A stretch of DNA of 64,000 nt, from contig NZ_AMYT01000017.1 of NCBI RefSeq assembly GCF_000313915.1, forward strand, positions 186,001-250,000. Direction: 5' to 3'. Of the stretch, positions 44,269-54,144 are shown piece after piece. Below the pieces are notes generated by a model. That model had not been told where the DNA came from. It made no database searches and saw only the letters and a list, made by a program, of their open reading frames with translations. How positions within the stretch are numbered: position 1 is the stretch's first letter; the number at the start of each line of letters is the position of its first letter. A program made the translations under genes and the position numbers. Source of the DNA: Catellicoccus marimammalium M35/04/3. Its GTDB lineage: Bacteria > Bacillota > Bacilli > Lactobacillales > Catellicoccaceae.

Positions 44269-46323
44269 TTATTTAATTACTAATTTACTCATATCAGCAA
44301 TTTTTTGTACTGATTGATTAATTTGTTTTAATAGAGATAAACGATTGTTACGAACCGCCTCATCTTCTACCATAATCATATTATTTTCAAAATAATTAGC
44401 GATTGCAGGCTGCAATGATTTCAAAGCTAAATAGTTTTCTTCAATCGTTCCTTCTAAAGATAAAGCTTGATAAGCTTCATATAATTCATTTTCAGAAGCA
44501 TCGGTAAATAATTTTGCATCTACAACTACTTCTTTTTCTGCTTTTTGCGCTAAGTTAGCGATACGAGTAAAGCTTTCTGTTGCTACTTTCATATCTGCAT
44601 CTTGACGATGGTTTTCTAGTACTTCTGCCGCTTGAATTTGATAGTAGAAGTCTAGCGTAGTGCTAGCAAAAGCAGCATCCATAATATCACTACGTACCCC
44701 TTGTAAGCTTAGATATTGACTCATACGACCAGCAAAGAATTCACGAATTTTTTCCATAGCAACATCATAATGGAAGCCATCTGCACTTTCGACCTGACGA
44801 GTCATTTCTTCTAACCATTCTAATGGTAAATTCCATTTTTGATCTTGTAAAATACGGATAATACCATATGTTTGACGACGTAAAGCATAAGGGTCATTAG
44901 AACCAGTAGGGATTAACCCTACAGTAAAGAAACTCAAAATAGAATCTAATTTATCAGCCACTGCTAATAAAGCCCCTACTTTTGTTACTGGTAATGAACC
45001 TTCCGCTGTTGTTGGTAAGTAATGTTCACGAATGGCTGCAGCTACCCATTCACTTTCTCCTTGCAATAGAGCATATTTTTCACCCATAATTCCTTGCAAT
45101 TCAGAAAATTCTCCAACCATACCTGTTACTAAGTCAAATTTATAAATATCACTTGCACGTAAAGCTGCTTCTAATTCTTCAGCAGTAAAATTCCATTTTG
45201 CTGCTAAAATTTGTACGATTGCTTTAGTACGTCCCATTTTATTTGTCATTGTACCAATTTTTTCATGGAAAGTAACTTTTGCAATTTTTGCCATATAATC
45301 TTCAATCGTATGTTTTTGATCTTCTTCATAGAAGAAAGCAGCATCTTCTAAGCGAGCAGTTAATACTTTTTCATTTCCTAAGATGACTTGTTCGATTTTT
45401 TCTGCATTTCCGTTACGAACAGCGATGAAATAAGGTAATAATTTTCCATCATAATCCATTACTGCAAAATAACGTTGATGTTCTTTCATAGAAGTAATTA
45501 ATACTTCAGAAGGAACTTCTAAATATTTTTCATCAAAAGTACCAATAAAGGCCGTTGGCCATTCTACTAAGTTGTTTACTTCTTCTAATAAAGATTCATC
45601 AAAATCAATTTTCCACTGGTTTTTTGTTGCAAATTCAACCATTTGTTCCATAATCATTGTTTTACGGTAATCAGAATTTACTAATACATATTGAGACATC
45701 AATGCTTTCTCATATTGTTTTGGATGTTGAATCATCACATTTTGACCTAAGAAGCGATGGCCACGACTAATGTTTCCAGAACCAATGGATAAAATTTCCA
45801 TTGGTACAATCATTTCTCCAAGTAAAGCAACTAACCAATGAATTGGACGAATAAATTTCAATGTTTCATTGCCCCAACGCATCATTGTTGGGAAAGTCAT
45901 TTTTTCAATTACTTCAGAAACTAAATTTGGTAATACTTCCACTGCTGATTTTCCAGCAATAAACTTACGTACAAATACGTATTCTTCACCATTGAATTCC
46001 TTTGTGTATAAGTCTTCTGTAGTCATTCCTTGCCCACGAGCAAAGCCTTGCGCAGCTTTTGTCCATTCGCCATTTTCATCTTTTGCAATACGTAAAGCAG
46101 GTCCTTTTGCTTCTTCTTCAATATCTTGCTGTTTTGTTTCCATTCCATTTACGCGAACAGCTAAACGGCGAGGAGTAGAAAAAGCTTCAATAGAATCAAA
46201 AGAAAAACGATGTTCTTCTAAAAATTTTGTCATGCGTTCTTTTAATTGTTCCATGGATGGAGTTACCACATGAGCAGGCATTTCTTCTAATCCTAATTCT
46301 AGTAAAAAGTCTTCTTTCATCAT
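44269..46323 (-). CDS. glyS: Glycyl-tRNA synthetase beta subunit
   Basis: The beta subunit (about 684 residues) of the alpha2-beta2 bacterial GlyRS, which carries tRNA-binding functions. The N-terminus LLELGLEEMPAHVV, TPRRLAVRV and FIRPIHWLV are typical. An HD-like region and a C-terminal anticodon-binding domain follow. The listed frame starts at 46332, but that ATG abuts GAGGAGG. The ATG at 46323 has a 9-base spacing and is preferred. It follows glyQ closely. Confidence 0.96.
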   Translation of the reverse strand: MMKEDFLLELGLEEMPAHVVTPSMEQLKERMTKFLEEHRFSFDSIEAFSTPRRLAVRVNGMETKQQDIEEEAKGPALRIAKDENGEWTKAAQGFARGQGMTTEDLYTKEFNGEEYVFVRKFIAGKSAVEVLPNLVSEVIEKMTFPTMMRWGNETLKFIRPIHWLVALLGEMIVPMEILSIGSGNISRGHRFLGQNVMIQHPKQYEKALMSQYVLVNSDYRKTMIMEQMVEFATKNQWKIDFDESLLEEVNNLVEWPTAFIGTFDEKYLEVPSEVLITSMKEHQRYFAVMDYDGKLLPYFIAVRNGNAEKIEQVILGNEKVLTARLEDAAFFYEEDQKHTIEDYMAKIAKVTFHEKIGTMTNKMGRTKAIVQILAAKWNFTAEELEAALRASDIYKFDLVTGMVGEFSELQGIMGEKYALLQGESEWVAAAIREHYLPTTAEGSLPVTKVGALLAVADKLDSILSFFTVGLIPTGSNDPYALRRQTYGIIRILQDQKWNLPLEWLEEMTRQVESADGFHYDVAMEKIREFFAGRMSQYLSLQGVRSDIMDAAFASTTLDFYYQIQAAEVLENHRQDADMKVATESFTRIANLAQKAEKEVVVDAKLFTDASENELYEAYQALSLEGTIEENYLALKSLQPAIANYFENNMIMVEDEAVRNNRLSLLKQINQSVQKIADMSKLVIK

Positions 46324-46342
46324 TCCATTCATCCTCCTCTAA

Positions 46343-47230
46343 TTAATCTTCCTTCTTCAATAATGGGAAGCCTAATTTTTCACGTTCATCTACAAATGCT
46401 TGAGCTACTTGACGAGCCATTGAGCGAATACGATGTAAGTATCCAGCACGTTCTGTTACAGAAACAGCTCCTCTTGCATCTAATAAATTAAAAGTGTGGC
46501 TACATTTTAAAATATAATCATACGCAGGGTGAACTAATCCCAATTCAATTAAATGGTGTGCTTCTTTTTCATACATATCAAATAATTGTAATAACATTTC
46601 TTGGTTACTTTCTTCAAAAGCATATTTTGAATGTTCATATTCTGGTTCTAAGAAAATATCCCCGTATTTAACATCTTCTGTCCAAATTAAATCATAAACA
46701 CTGTCCACTTCTTGGATGTAAGAAGCTAAACGCTCAATTCCGTAAGTTACTTCTGAAGTAACTGGAGCACATTCCAATCCACCAACTTGTTGGAAATAAG
46801 TAAACTGTGTGATTTCCATACCATCTAACCACACTTCCCAACCAACACCGGCACAACCCATGGATGGGTTTTCCCAGTTATCTTCAACAAAGCGAATATC
46901 ATGTTCTAAAGGATTGATTCCTAAACGTTTCAATGATTCTAAGTATAATTCTTGAATATTTTCTGGAGATGGTTTCATAATTACTTGGAATTGATGGTGT
47001 TGGAATAAACGGTTAGGGTTTTCTCCATAACGACCATCTGCTGGACGACGAGAAGGTTCCACATAACAAGCATTCCAAGGTTCTGGTCCAATCGCACGAA
47101 GGAACGTAAATGGACTCATTGTTCCTGCTCCTTTTTCTGTATCATAAGATTGCATCAACATACATCCTTGTTCAGACCAGAATGATTTTAATGTTTCGAT
47201 CATTTCTTGTACCGTCAATTTTTTGGTCAT
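46343..47230 (-). CDS. glyQ: Glycyl-tRNA synthetase alpha subunit
   Basis: The catalytic class II subunit (295 residues) that forms glycyl-adenylate. [19 protein letters not shown] is the signature, and [19 protein letters not shown] surrounds the active site. It is the first gene of glyQ-glyS and is preceded by a T-box leader that responds to uncharged glycine tRNA. Confidence 0.98.
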   Translation of the reverse strand: MTKKLTVQEMIETLKSFWSEQGCMLMQSYDTEKGAGTMSPFTFLRAIGPEPWNACYVEPSRRPADGRYGENPNRLFQHHQFQVIMKPSPENIQELYLESLKRLGINPLEHDIRFVEDNWENPSMGCAGVGWEVWLDGMEITQFTYFQQVGGLECAPVTSEVTYGIERLASYIQEVDSVYDLIWTEDVKYGDIFLEPEYEHSKYAFEESNQEMLLQLFDMYEKEAHHLIELGLVHPAYDYILKCSHTFNLLDARGAVSVTERAGYLHRIRSMARQVAQAFVDEREKLGFPLLKKED

Positions 47231-47250
47231 AATTCTCCTCCTTAACTATA

Positions 47251-47448
47251 AAAAAAGCCCTATGCATTGCAAAAACAATACATAGGGACGAATATATCGC
47301 GGTTCCACCCTATTTCCAATAAAGGCACCTTACTTTATCTACTTGTGTACTCCCAGACGCCCCTTATTGCTTTTATCTTTGGCTCTCATCTTCCCAAAGT
47401 TGCTGTGAATATCCACAATAATTCTTTCTGTTCTTCGTACTTCTATAC
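47251..47448 (-). promoter_or_regulatory. Glycine T-box riboswitch leader of glyQS
   Basis: The T-box sequence GGGTGGAACCGCG is at 47298-47310 on the minus strand. The terminator stem (CCCTATGTATTG/CAATGCATAGGG plus T-run) is at 47251-47287. A Stem I-like region lies between two GTAC arms near 47345 and 47439 and contains GATGAGAG. A GGC near the 3' side of Stem I is a plausible specifier codon. Uncharged tRNA-Gly would stabilise the antiterminator and allow glyQS transcription. Confidence 0.92.
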
Positions 47449-47454
47449 TTTTAT

Positions 47455-47483
47455 ATTTTAGGAAAGGTCTTTTCTCTTGTCAA
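47455..47483 (-). promoter_or_regulatory. SigA promoter of the glyQS T-box transcript
   Basis: TTGACA (47478-47483) and TAAAAT (47455-47460) are 17 bp apart. The promoter lies inside the 3' end of recO, and its -10 overlaps the recO stop codon. Confidence 0.85.
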
Positions 47484-48270
47484 CATTTCTTTCCCATAAC
47501 GCTTGAATTTTTGCTTCACTTTGTTCCATTTTCCAAAGAAAACGACGACTCGCTGGGCGAATCCCTAATTCTTCCTCATAAATAGAATCAATCACTTGCC
47601 AAATTTGACGAATCCATTGAGGATGAATATCAATTTTACCAATTTGGAAAAAATTAAAATCTTGAAACTTACGCAAATAAAATAGTACTTGCGGAGGTAA
47701 ATTCCATCGATTCTCTATCGTCGCAAAATGTCGTTCACAAATCACTCCATGATAGAAAGAAGAATAATCATAAGGGATATCCCATCGCGTTTCTTCACAT
47801 AACTGACAATGGTCAAAACGAATATCTACTCCAAATTTGGGTAAAATTTGCAAAGCCATAATTGCCGCAATAACAGCAGGTGGTTTCTTTTCTTCTAGAT
47901 AAACTAGTCCTTGACGAATATAGCCATAAAAAATAGCATCAGGCTCTCCATCCTCTAAGGCATATTGAGCTAATTCTAAAATGTACTGCGCATAAGTATA
48001 AGCTAAAGGATCTGTTTGTAAATAAGGATAAGAAAATTCTTCCTTCACTCCTTGGATAAATCCGAGTCCTTCTTCTTGTAAAGAAAGATAAAAGATCCCT
48101 CCTCCTGGACATTGTAAAGCTTTTTTATAACGAAAATTAGGCATTGCTGCTCGTTTTACTAAGATCATTCGTTTTCCATATTTTTCGGTGAATAACTGAA
48201 CTAATTGATCTTTTTCTTTAAAAGGACGAACAGAGAGGACTAGCCCTGCCGTTTCTCCTTTAACGTACAT
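47458..48270 (-). CDS. recO: DNA repair protein RecO
   Basis: A 270-residue RecFOR-pathway protein that loads RecA on SSB-coated DNA. An N-terminal OB fold (about 1-80, with AGLVLSVRPFKEKDQLV) is followed by a helical domain. The C-terminal zinc site comes from CQLC and a later Cys/His in VICERH. It is the last gene of phoH-pgpH-ybeY-dgkA-era-recO. The cdd gene found here in Bacillus is absent. Confidence 0.94.
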   Translation of the reverse strand: MYVKGETAGLVLSVRPFKEKDQLVQLFTEKYGKRMILVKRAAMPNFRYKKALQCPGGGIFYLSLQEEGLGFIQGVKEEFSYPYLQTDPLAYTYAQYILELAQYALEDGEPDAIFYGYIRQGLVYLEEKKPPAVIAAIMALQILPKFGVDIRFDHCQLCEETRWDIPYDYSSFYHGVICERHFATIENRWNLPPQVLFYLRKFQDFNFFQIGKIDIHPQWIRQIWQVIDSIYEEELGIRPASRRFLWKMEQSEAKIQALWERNVDKRKDLS

Positions 48271-48291
48271 CTAATCCTCTCCTTTACCTAC

Positions 48292-49191
48292 TTAATATTC
48301 ATCTTTGCGATATCCATAGTCTTGCAGATAAACTTGTTTATCACGCCAATTTTTCTGTACTTTAACCCATAGCTCTAGATATACTTTGTTTCCAAGTAAA
48401 CGTTCAATATCTTTTCTTGCTCGAGTACCAATATTTTTTAACATTTGGCCATTTTTACCAATGATAATTCCTTTTTGACTTGCACGTTCTACAATAATTG
48501 TTGCTTGAACATGAATTTTTCCATTTTCATCACCGCGCATTTTATCGACAACAACAGCAACAGAATGTGGAACCTCTTCTCGTGTTAATTCTAGTACTTT
48601 TTCACGAATTAATTCTGAAACAATAAAATACTCTGGATGGTCTGTTACTTGATCTTCTGGATAATATTGTGGTCCTTCTGGTAATTCTTCTACTAATGTT
48701 TTTAATAATTCATCGACATTATTTCCTTGAGTGGCAGAAATAGGAATTACTGCTTTGAATGGGTAAGCGGCCATATATTGTTCAATTAATGGTAATAAGT
48801 CATTAGGATGAACCTTATCAATTTTATTAATAACTAAATAAACTGGAGTGTCTACTTTACGTAAGCGTTCAATGATAAACTCATCTCCACGTCCCATTTT
48901 TTGATCTGCTGATACTAAAAAACAAATTGCATCTACTTCATGTAAAGCACTATAAGCAGACTCTACCATAAAATCGCCTAAGCGTGATTTTGGTTTATGA
49001 ATTCCTGGAGTATCAATAAAAATAATTTGGGCATCTTCTGTCGTATACACCCCTTGAATTTTATTACGAGTAGTTTGAGCTTTATCACTCATAATTGCTA
49101 CTTTTTGTCCTACAATTCGATTTAATAAGGTTGATTTTCCGACATTTGGACGACCGATTAAGGCTACAAACCCTGATTTATGTTCTGTCAT
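48292..49191 (-). CDS. era: GTPase Era (16S rRNA maturation)
   Basis: A 299-residue GTPase. GRPNVGKST is at 13-21, DTPGIHKP marks G3 and NKIDKV G4. A C-terminal KH domain ([11 protein letters not shown]) binds the 3' end of 16S rRNA. The ATG at 49191 is preferred because AAAGGAG lies 6 bases upstream; the 49215 start overlaps dgkA without a clear site. Era works with YbeY, encoded two genes upstream. Confidence 0.97.
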   Translation of the reverse strand: MTEHKSGFVALIGRPNVGKSTLLNRIVGQKVAIMSDKAQTTRNKIQGVYTTEDAQIIFIDTPGIHKPKSRLGDFMVESAYSALHEVDAICFLVSADQKMGRGDEFIIERLRKVDTPVYLVINKIDKVHPNDLLPLIEQYMAAYPFKAVIPISATQGNNVDELLKTLVEELPEGPQYYPEDQVTDHPEYFIVSELIREKVLELTREEVPHSVAVVVDKMRGDENGKIHVQATIIVERASQKGIIIGKNGQMLKNIGTRARKDIERLLGNKVYLELWVKVQKNWRDKQVYLQDYGYRKDEY

Positions 49192-49202
49192 ATTTTTCTC
49201 CT

Positions 49203-49595
49203 TTATGTTAACCATGAAAGTACATGAGGTCCTAAAATCATCACGCCAATAATAGCTGCAATAATGGCACCTACAAGTACCATCCCTGCAGCTAAATCTT
49301 TAATTTTTTTGGCTAGTGGATGATATTGATGACCCACAACTAAATCCACGATATTTTCTACTAATGTATTAATAATTTCCAAAATAATCACTGTGAAAAT
49401 CGCAACCCAAAGCCATAACCATTCCTTTCCACTGCAATGAAAGAAAAAGCCTAAGGCAATCACTATTAGGGCAATCACACAGTGACGTTGGATATTTTTT
49501 TCTTCTAAAAATGCAATTTTCAATCCATCCCATGCATGTACAAAGGAGCAATGAAAATTTTTATTTTTATCAATTTGTTTATCTTTGTAATCCAT
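49203..49595 (-). CDS. dgkA: Diacylglycerol/undecaprenol kinase
   Basis: A small membrane kinase of 130 residues with three membrane segments (about 38-54, 58-78 and 100-122). The active-site signature [14 protein letters not shown] is near 74-87. In Gram-positives the main substrate is undecaprenol, recycling lipid carrier for cell-wall synthesis. The start overlaps the end of ybeY by 17 bases in another frame and has only a weak ribosome-binding site, so translational coupling is likely. Confidence 0.93.
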   Translation of the reverse strand: MDYKDKQIDKNKNFHCSFVHAWDGLKIAFLEEKNIQRHCVIALIVIALGFFFHCSGKEWLWLWVAIFTVIILEIINTLVENIVDLVVGHQYHPLAKKIKDLAAGMVLVGAIIAAIIGVMILGPHVLSWLT

Positions 49596-50049
49596 AATGT
49601 TCTAAAATTTGATTTTGCAGCGCAAACATTTCTTTTTCTTCTTCTGGTTCCATATGGTCATAGCCATTCAAATGTAAAAATCCATGAACAACTAAAAATC
49701 CTAATTCTCGTTTTAAAGAATGACCATATTCTTCTGCTTGTTCTTTTGCTCGATCAATGGATACAAAAATATCACCTAAGTCACGAGGAATTTCCATGGC
49801 AAATTCTTCTGGTAAAAAAATGTCTTCTGGATTATCTTCAATCGCAAAACTAATCACATCTGTCGGTTGATCTTTATGACGATACTTACGATTAATTTCT
49901 TGAATTTCTTGATTGTCGACAATAGTCACAGACATCTCTGTATCTGGAGCTAAAGATAACTCTTTACCTGCATACTCTAAAAGATCCATAATTAAATGTT
50001 CATATTCAGAAGTTAATGCTCCTGTATGATCTTGTAAGTAAATTTCCAT
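49579..50049 (-). CDS. ybeY: Endoribonuclease YbeY
   Basis: A zinc-dependent RNase of 156 residues that acts in rRNA maturation and ribosome quality control. The metal site H-x3-H-x5-H is in HGFLHLNGYDH near 122-132. TDVISFAI is the other conserved block. It lies 14 bp after pgpH and overlaps dgkA. Confidence 0.96.
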   Translation of the reverse strand: MEIYLQDHTGALTSEYEHLIMDLLEYAGKELSLAPDTEMSVTIVDNQEIQEINRKYRHKDQPTDVISFAIEDNPEDIFLPEEFAMEIPRDLGDIFVSIDRAKEQAEEYGHSLKRELGFLVVHGFLHLNGYDHMEPEEEKEMFALQNQILEHYGLQR

Positions 50050-50063
50050 AAAATAGTTCCTTT

Positions 50064-52172
50064 CTAATTATGATCGTCTTTTTTCAATTCTGGATATTGA
50101 ATACGTGAATGGAACGTACTACATAATCCATTCACAATTGATTTTTCTACAATTCGCAACTCTTTCATTGTAATATCACATTCATCAAATTGTCCATCTT
50201 CAATTCGATTATTGATTAAATTATGTACAAAATCTGCAATTTGTTGGCTACTTGGTTGACCCATCGCACGCACTGCCGCCTCAGAACTGTCTGCAATACT
50301 TACGACTGCCGCTTCTTTCGTTTGCGGTTTTGGTCCTGGATAACGATATTCTTCTTCTGTTACTGAATCATCGCGTTCTTTCGCTGTCACATAGAAATAA
50401 CGCATTAATGTAGTTCCATGGTGTTGAGCGCAAATATCAATAATACTTTGCGGCATATGCGCATCTTGTAACATCTTAATTCCATCTGTGATATGACCAA
50501 AAATAATTTGACGACTATCTTCTGGTAATAAGAATTTATGTGGGTTTTCTGCTCCTGCTGGTAAATTTTCTACGAAGAAATTCGCATGTTTTACTTTACC
50601 AATATCATGATAATAGCAACCTACACGAGTAGCCATCGAACGCCCACCAATTTCTGCCACTGCATTAGCTGATAAATTGGCTACCATCATGCTATGATGA
50701 TACGTTCCTGGAGCCTCTTCTAATAAACGTTTTAATAAAGGTTGATTTGGATTACTTAACTCATTCAACACGATAGAACTATCATCCGTTAAAATTAGTT
50801 CAATATAGGGATGCATACCCATCGTTAGTAAAAATGATAGTCCACAACCAATGACTACACATAATAAAGTCAACCATGTTTCACGACTCGTAAAGTCCAT
50901 TCCTTGATAAATCATTAAAATCACTTGGAAAATAACTGGATAAGCAATTAACCATAAGAAGGAAGGAAAAATTTGTTGTGCAATTCGTTTCCTTTTCACT
51001 AGTGTTGCTAATAATCCAGTCAAAACATAAGTGATAATAATCATTAATAATGTACTTGTTCCGATTGAATGATAAAAGGCAAACATCGCAAATATCGCTT
51101 GGAAAATTACAGCCATTACTGCCGTCCTACGATTAATGAAAATATTCAAAACAAGTGGCATGAAGGCTGCAGGGAATAAATATGGAATATAGATGCTGCC
51201 TTCTCCTTGGAATAATTGTAAAAACTTCATCACTACAATACTAATTAACATCATCATGACATAGAATAAAATAAAACGTTTACGTTTTGTCAAACTACTC
51301 ATTTGTTTTGCTGTATATAGTATTAAGATGACTTGGAAAACAATTGTTAAAATTAAAGCTTCTAATGGGAATAGTGTGGTTGATTTATTGGTTAAGCCCA
51401 ATGCTTTTAATTTTTCCATTGCCTTGGCATCAATAGGACTACCTTCTCGAACAATGATTTCCCCTTGATAAATCATCACTGGAGCTACACTTTGTTTTGC
51501 TTTTTCTCGAAGCTCTTCTGTTTTTTTACTGTTGGAAATTTCATTAACAACTAAACCATTGTTAATCAAAGCTTCGTCAATCACATGCTCATTTTTGGGA
51601 ATTTGCAATTGATCTAATTCTCTTAACGCTTGTTGCTTTGTATTCGCTAACGTATTCGTTCGAATATGCATACTCATATATTTATCGACTAACGCAGTAC
51701 TTACTTTACGAGCATTTTCTAATTCATTATGACTTAAACTAAATAATTGTTGATAGAAACTTTCAGGCAGTTTTTGATAAGAAGCAAAATGATCACTACT
51801 AATATCCTCAAATTTCTTTTTTAACTTCGCGATTTTTTCATCTACGCTTAGTTTTTTATCTTCTTTATTTACCTTATTAACTAAATCAAACAATTGATTG
51901 ATCATATTTATTTGTGCTGATTTTAAATTATCATCATAATTATACTCTGGCACAACCGCTTCTTCTGCAATTCGTTGCTTTTCTCTTGTTTCATATTTAT
52001 TTTCAACCGTTTTGTTGGCACGTATTGTTTCACTAGCAACTTGTCCTTCATGCAGATTTAGCTCTTTTTGTTGCACATTATGAAATAATAACGCAAAAAT
52101 AGAAAGAGAAAATAAAATCATCAACACTGGCATATACCATTTCCCATTATGTTGCGTTAACCTATTTTTCAT
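50064..52172 (-). CDS. pgpH: 7TM-HD phosphodiesterase PgpH (cyclic-di-AMP hydrolase)
   Basis: A 702-residue membrane enzyme that degrades c-di-AMP. One N-terminal membrane segment is followed by an extracellular 7TMR-HDED domain (about 45-270). Seven membrane helices (about 270-470) lead to a cytoplasmic HD domain with YHDIGK and a later CAQHHGT. The ATG at 52172 is chosen because AAGGAG lies 7 bases upstream and it overlaps the phoH stop by 11 bases. The longer frame to 52214 lies inside phoH. Confidence 0.93.
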   Translation of the reverse strand: MKNRLTQHNGKWYMPVLMILFSLSIFALLFHNVQQKELNLHEGQVASETIRANKTVENKYETREKQRIAEEAVVPEYNYDDNLKSAQINMINQLFDLVNKVNKEDKKLSVDEKIAKLKKKFEDISSDHFASYQKLPESFYQQLFSLSHNELENARKVSTALVDKYMSMHIRTNTLANTKQQALRELDQLQIPKNEHVIDEALINNGLVVNEISNSKKTEELREKAKQSVAPVMIYQGEIIVREGSPIDAKAMEKLKALGLTNKSTTLFPLEALILTIVFQVILILYTAKQMSSLTKRKRFILFYVMMMLISIVVMKFLQLFQGEGSIYIPYLFPAAFMPLVLNIFINRRTAVMAVIFQAIFAMFAFYHSIGTSTLLMIIITYVLTGLLATLVKRKRIAQQIFPSFLWLIAYPVIFQVILMIYQGMDFTSRETWLTLLCVVIGCGLSFLLTMGMHPYIELILTDDSSIVLNELSNPNQPLLKRLLEEAPGTYHHSMMVANLSANAVAEIGGRSMATRVGCYYHDIGKVKHANFFVENLPAGAENPHKFLLPEDSRQIIFGHITDGIKMLQDAHMPQSIIDICAQHHGTTLMRYFYVTAKERDDSVTEEEYRYPGPKPQTKEAAVVSIADSSEAAVRAMGQPSSQQIADFVHNLINNRIEDGQFDECDITMKELRIVEKSIVNGLCSTFHSRIQYPELKKDDHN

Positions 52173-53124
52173 CGCCAATCTCCTTTTCTTCATAGGCGGC
52201 AATAATTTTAGCAACTACTGGATGACGAACGACATCTCCTTGTTGGAAGCGAATAAATGCAATATCTGGAACTTGTGCTAATTTTTGTTGAGCATCAATC
52301 AATCCACTTCTTACTCCACGAGGCAAGTCAATTTGTGTCTTATCCCCATTTACAATCATTTTTGAACGATATCCTAAGCGAGTTAAAAACATTTTCATTT
52401 GTGAAGTAGTTGTATTTTGTGCTTCATCCAAAATAACAAAAGCATCATCTAATGTACGTCCACGCATATAAGCTAATGGCGCAATTTCAATTACCCCTCG
52501 TTCCATTAATCGATTGGTTTGATCTTCTCCAAGAACAGAGTATAAACTATCGTAAATTGGACGTAAGTAAGGATCTACTTTTTCTTTTAAATCGCCAGGT
52601 AAAAAACCTAAACTCTCTCCTGCTTCTACTGCAGGACGAGTAATAATGATACGGTTTACCTCTCCCTTTTTCAATGCTTTTACCGCCATAACTACAGCTA
52701 GAAAAGTTTTCCCTGTACCTGCTGGTCCAATCCCAAAAGTAATATCATTTTTTTCAATTGCTTCAATATATTTCTTTTGTCCTAATGTTTTAATGCGAAT
52801 GGGTTTTCCATGGTAATCGGTCAAAATCGTTTTCTCATAAAGAGTTGTAAATTGGTTTAACGTTCCTTTACGTCCCATTTTTAATGCCATTACCACATCA
52901 GAAAGCCCAATAGGAATTTTTCTTTCTAAAAGAACAATCAATGCTTGTAATACTTGTACAATCAATTGCACTTCATTTTCATCTGTTCCTTGCACAAGTA
53001 ACGCATTTCCTTGATCATAAATCTCAACATCACTATTATCTTCTAAAAATAATAAATGTTTATGATGATTTCCTACTAAAGTAGAAAAAATTTCTAAATC
53101 AGGAATCTCAATAAATTGTTGCAT
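52162..53124 (-). CDS. phoH: PhoH-like ATPase
   Basis: A cytoplasmic P-loop ATPase of 320 residues, related to helicase cores and linked to RNA metabolism. Walker A is GPAGTGKT near 126-133, Walker B is FVILDEAQN, and TRLGYRSKMIVNGDKTQIDL follows. A short KH-like region precedes the ATPase. The ATG at 53124 is better spaced from AGAGG than the GTG at 53133. It is the first gene of the six-gene operon down to recO. Confidence 0.94.
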   Translation of the reverse strand: MQQFIEIPDLEIFSTLVGNHHKHLLFLEDNSDVEIYDQGNALLVQGTDENEVQLIVQVLQALIVLLERKIPIGLSDVVMALKMGRKGTLNQFTTLYEKTILTDYHGKPIRIKTLGQKKYIEAIEKNDITFGIGPAGTGKTFLAVVMAVKALKKGEVNRIIITRPAVEAGESLGFLPGDLKEKVDPYLRPIYDSLYSVLGEDQTNRLMERGVIEIAPLAYMRGRTLDDAFVILDEAQNTTTSQMKMFLTRLGYRSKMIVNGDKTQIDLPRGVRSGLIDAQQKLAQVPDIAFIRFQQGDVVRHPVVAKIIAAYEEKEIGDEK

Positions 53125-53645
53125 GCTTGTCACCTCTTCATTTCTATCCTTATTTTACCATATTTATTTTTTCTTTCAGACGGAGCGACAATTTTTTTAT
53201 CATTGTTTTTTAATTTTCATTCTATTTTTTATCAAAATTTACAGATAGACATCCTATCTACCCTTATTTTCCTCTCTTATTTCTCTCTTTTTAGCTGGAA
53301 AAACAAAAGATTATTCGTACCTTTTTTCACATTATCCTTTTTTACCTATTTTTTCCTTTCAAACTCATCTTTATTTTTTTAAAAAATGAGAATCTCATTA
53401 AAAATTTGAAAAATCATCTCCTATTTTTTTGTATTTTATGGTAAAATTCCCAATGTAATATTTATCAACTTAAACCGTAAATCCAAAAACGTTTAACATA
53501 CAGATTCTCACCCTATAATTTGTATGAATGGATCAATCGTAAATGGATTTAGCTATTTATTATACCCTATTAAATTTAACTTTCAAATTATTATACCCTA
53601 TTTGAATACTTTCTCATACCCTTTTTATTTGGTTGATAAATAGGA
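53125..53645. other. 550-bp AT-rich gap upstream of phoH with repeats
   Basis: No convincing gene is seen. The right half holds four copies of an ACCCTAT/T-type motif (53510, 53564, 53595, 53618). On the minus strand two of these include TATAAT. A 7-1-7 palindrome AATGAGA-A-TCTCATT lies at 53385-53399. Two CGTAAAT elements occur near 53476 and 53538. The left third is a T-rich tract on the plus strand. It presumably contains the phoH operon promoter and a leader of over 400 nt. Confidence 0.55.
53559..53586 (-). promoter_or_regulatory. Best candidate promoter for the phoH operon
   Basis: TTGAAA (53581-53586) and TATAAT (53559-53564) are 16 bp apart on the minus strand. The -10 is embedded in one of the repeated GGGTATAAT elements. 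The predicted leader before phoH would be about 430 nt. Confidence 0.5.
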
Positions 53646-53678
53646 CAAAAAAAAGAAGCTGAACACTCAGCTTCTTTT
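53646..53678 (-). terminator. Intrinsic terminator of rpsU-yqeY
   Basis: A 12-bp stem (AAAAGAAGCTGA with TCAGCTTCTTTT) has a 4-base loop and overlaps the yqeY stop. TTTTTTGT follows on the minus strand. Confidence 0.9.
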
Positions 53679-54123
53679 ATTTTTGCAATTGTTGTTTTAC
53701 AATTGCTTGTATCTCTTTACCATCTGCACGCCCTTTTACCTTAGGCATTACAGCTCCCATTACTTTACCAAAATCACTCATTTGTTCTGCTTGAACTTCA
53801 GAAATTGTTTCAGTAATAATAGAAGTTAATTCTTCTGTAGTTAATGGTTCTGGTAAATAAGTTTGCACGATACAAATTTCTTTTTCTAGAGGAGCTAGTA
53901 AATCCTCACGACCAGCACTTTTGAACTCTTCATAAGAATCTTTACGCTGTTTCAATTCGCGGGATAATAGAGTCAATGCTTCTTCATCTGTTAGCTCATG
54001 ACCTAACTTGATCTCCTCGTTTTGTACAGAAGCTTTCAGCATACGAACGACAGATAGACGTTCTTTATCTTTTGCTTTCATCGCTTCTTTCATATCCGCT
54101 GTTAATTGGTCTTTTAATACCAT
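53677..54123 (-). CDS. yqeY: GatB/YqeY domain protein
   Basis: A 148-residue all-helical protein of the YqeY family, related to the tail domain of the GatB amidotransferase subunit that contacts tRNA. Conserved blocks are MKAKDKERLSVVRML near the start and DFGKVMGAVMPKVKGRADGK near the end. The cellular role is not well defined. It is co-transcribed with rpsU, 21 bp upstream, as in Bacillus. Confidence 0.93.
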   Translation of the reverse strand: MVLKDQLTADMKEAMKAKDKERLSVVRMLKASVQNEEIKLGHELTDEEALTLLSRELKQRKDSYEEFKSAGREDLLAPLEKEICIVQTYLPEPLTTEELTSIITETISEVQAEQMSDFGKVMGAVMPKVKGRADGKEIQAIVKQQLQK

Positions 54124-54144
54124 ATTATCTTCAGCACCTAACTA

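Noticed and set aside
53116-53382. 88-codon hydrophobic plus-strand frame upstream of phoH
   Set aside because: A run of Phe, Leu and Ser arising from a T-rich tract, with no ribosome-binding site. It begins inside phoH.
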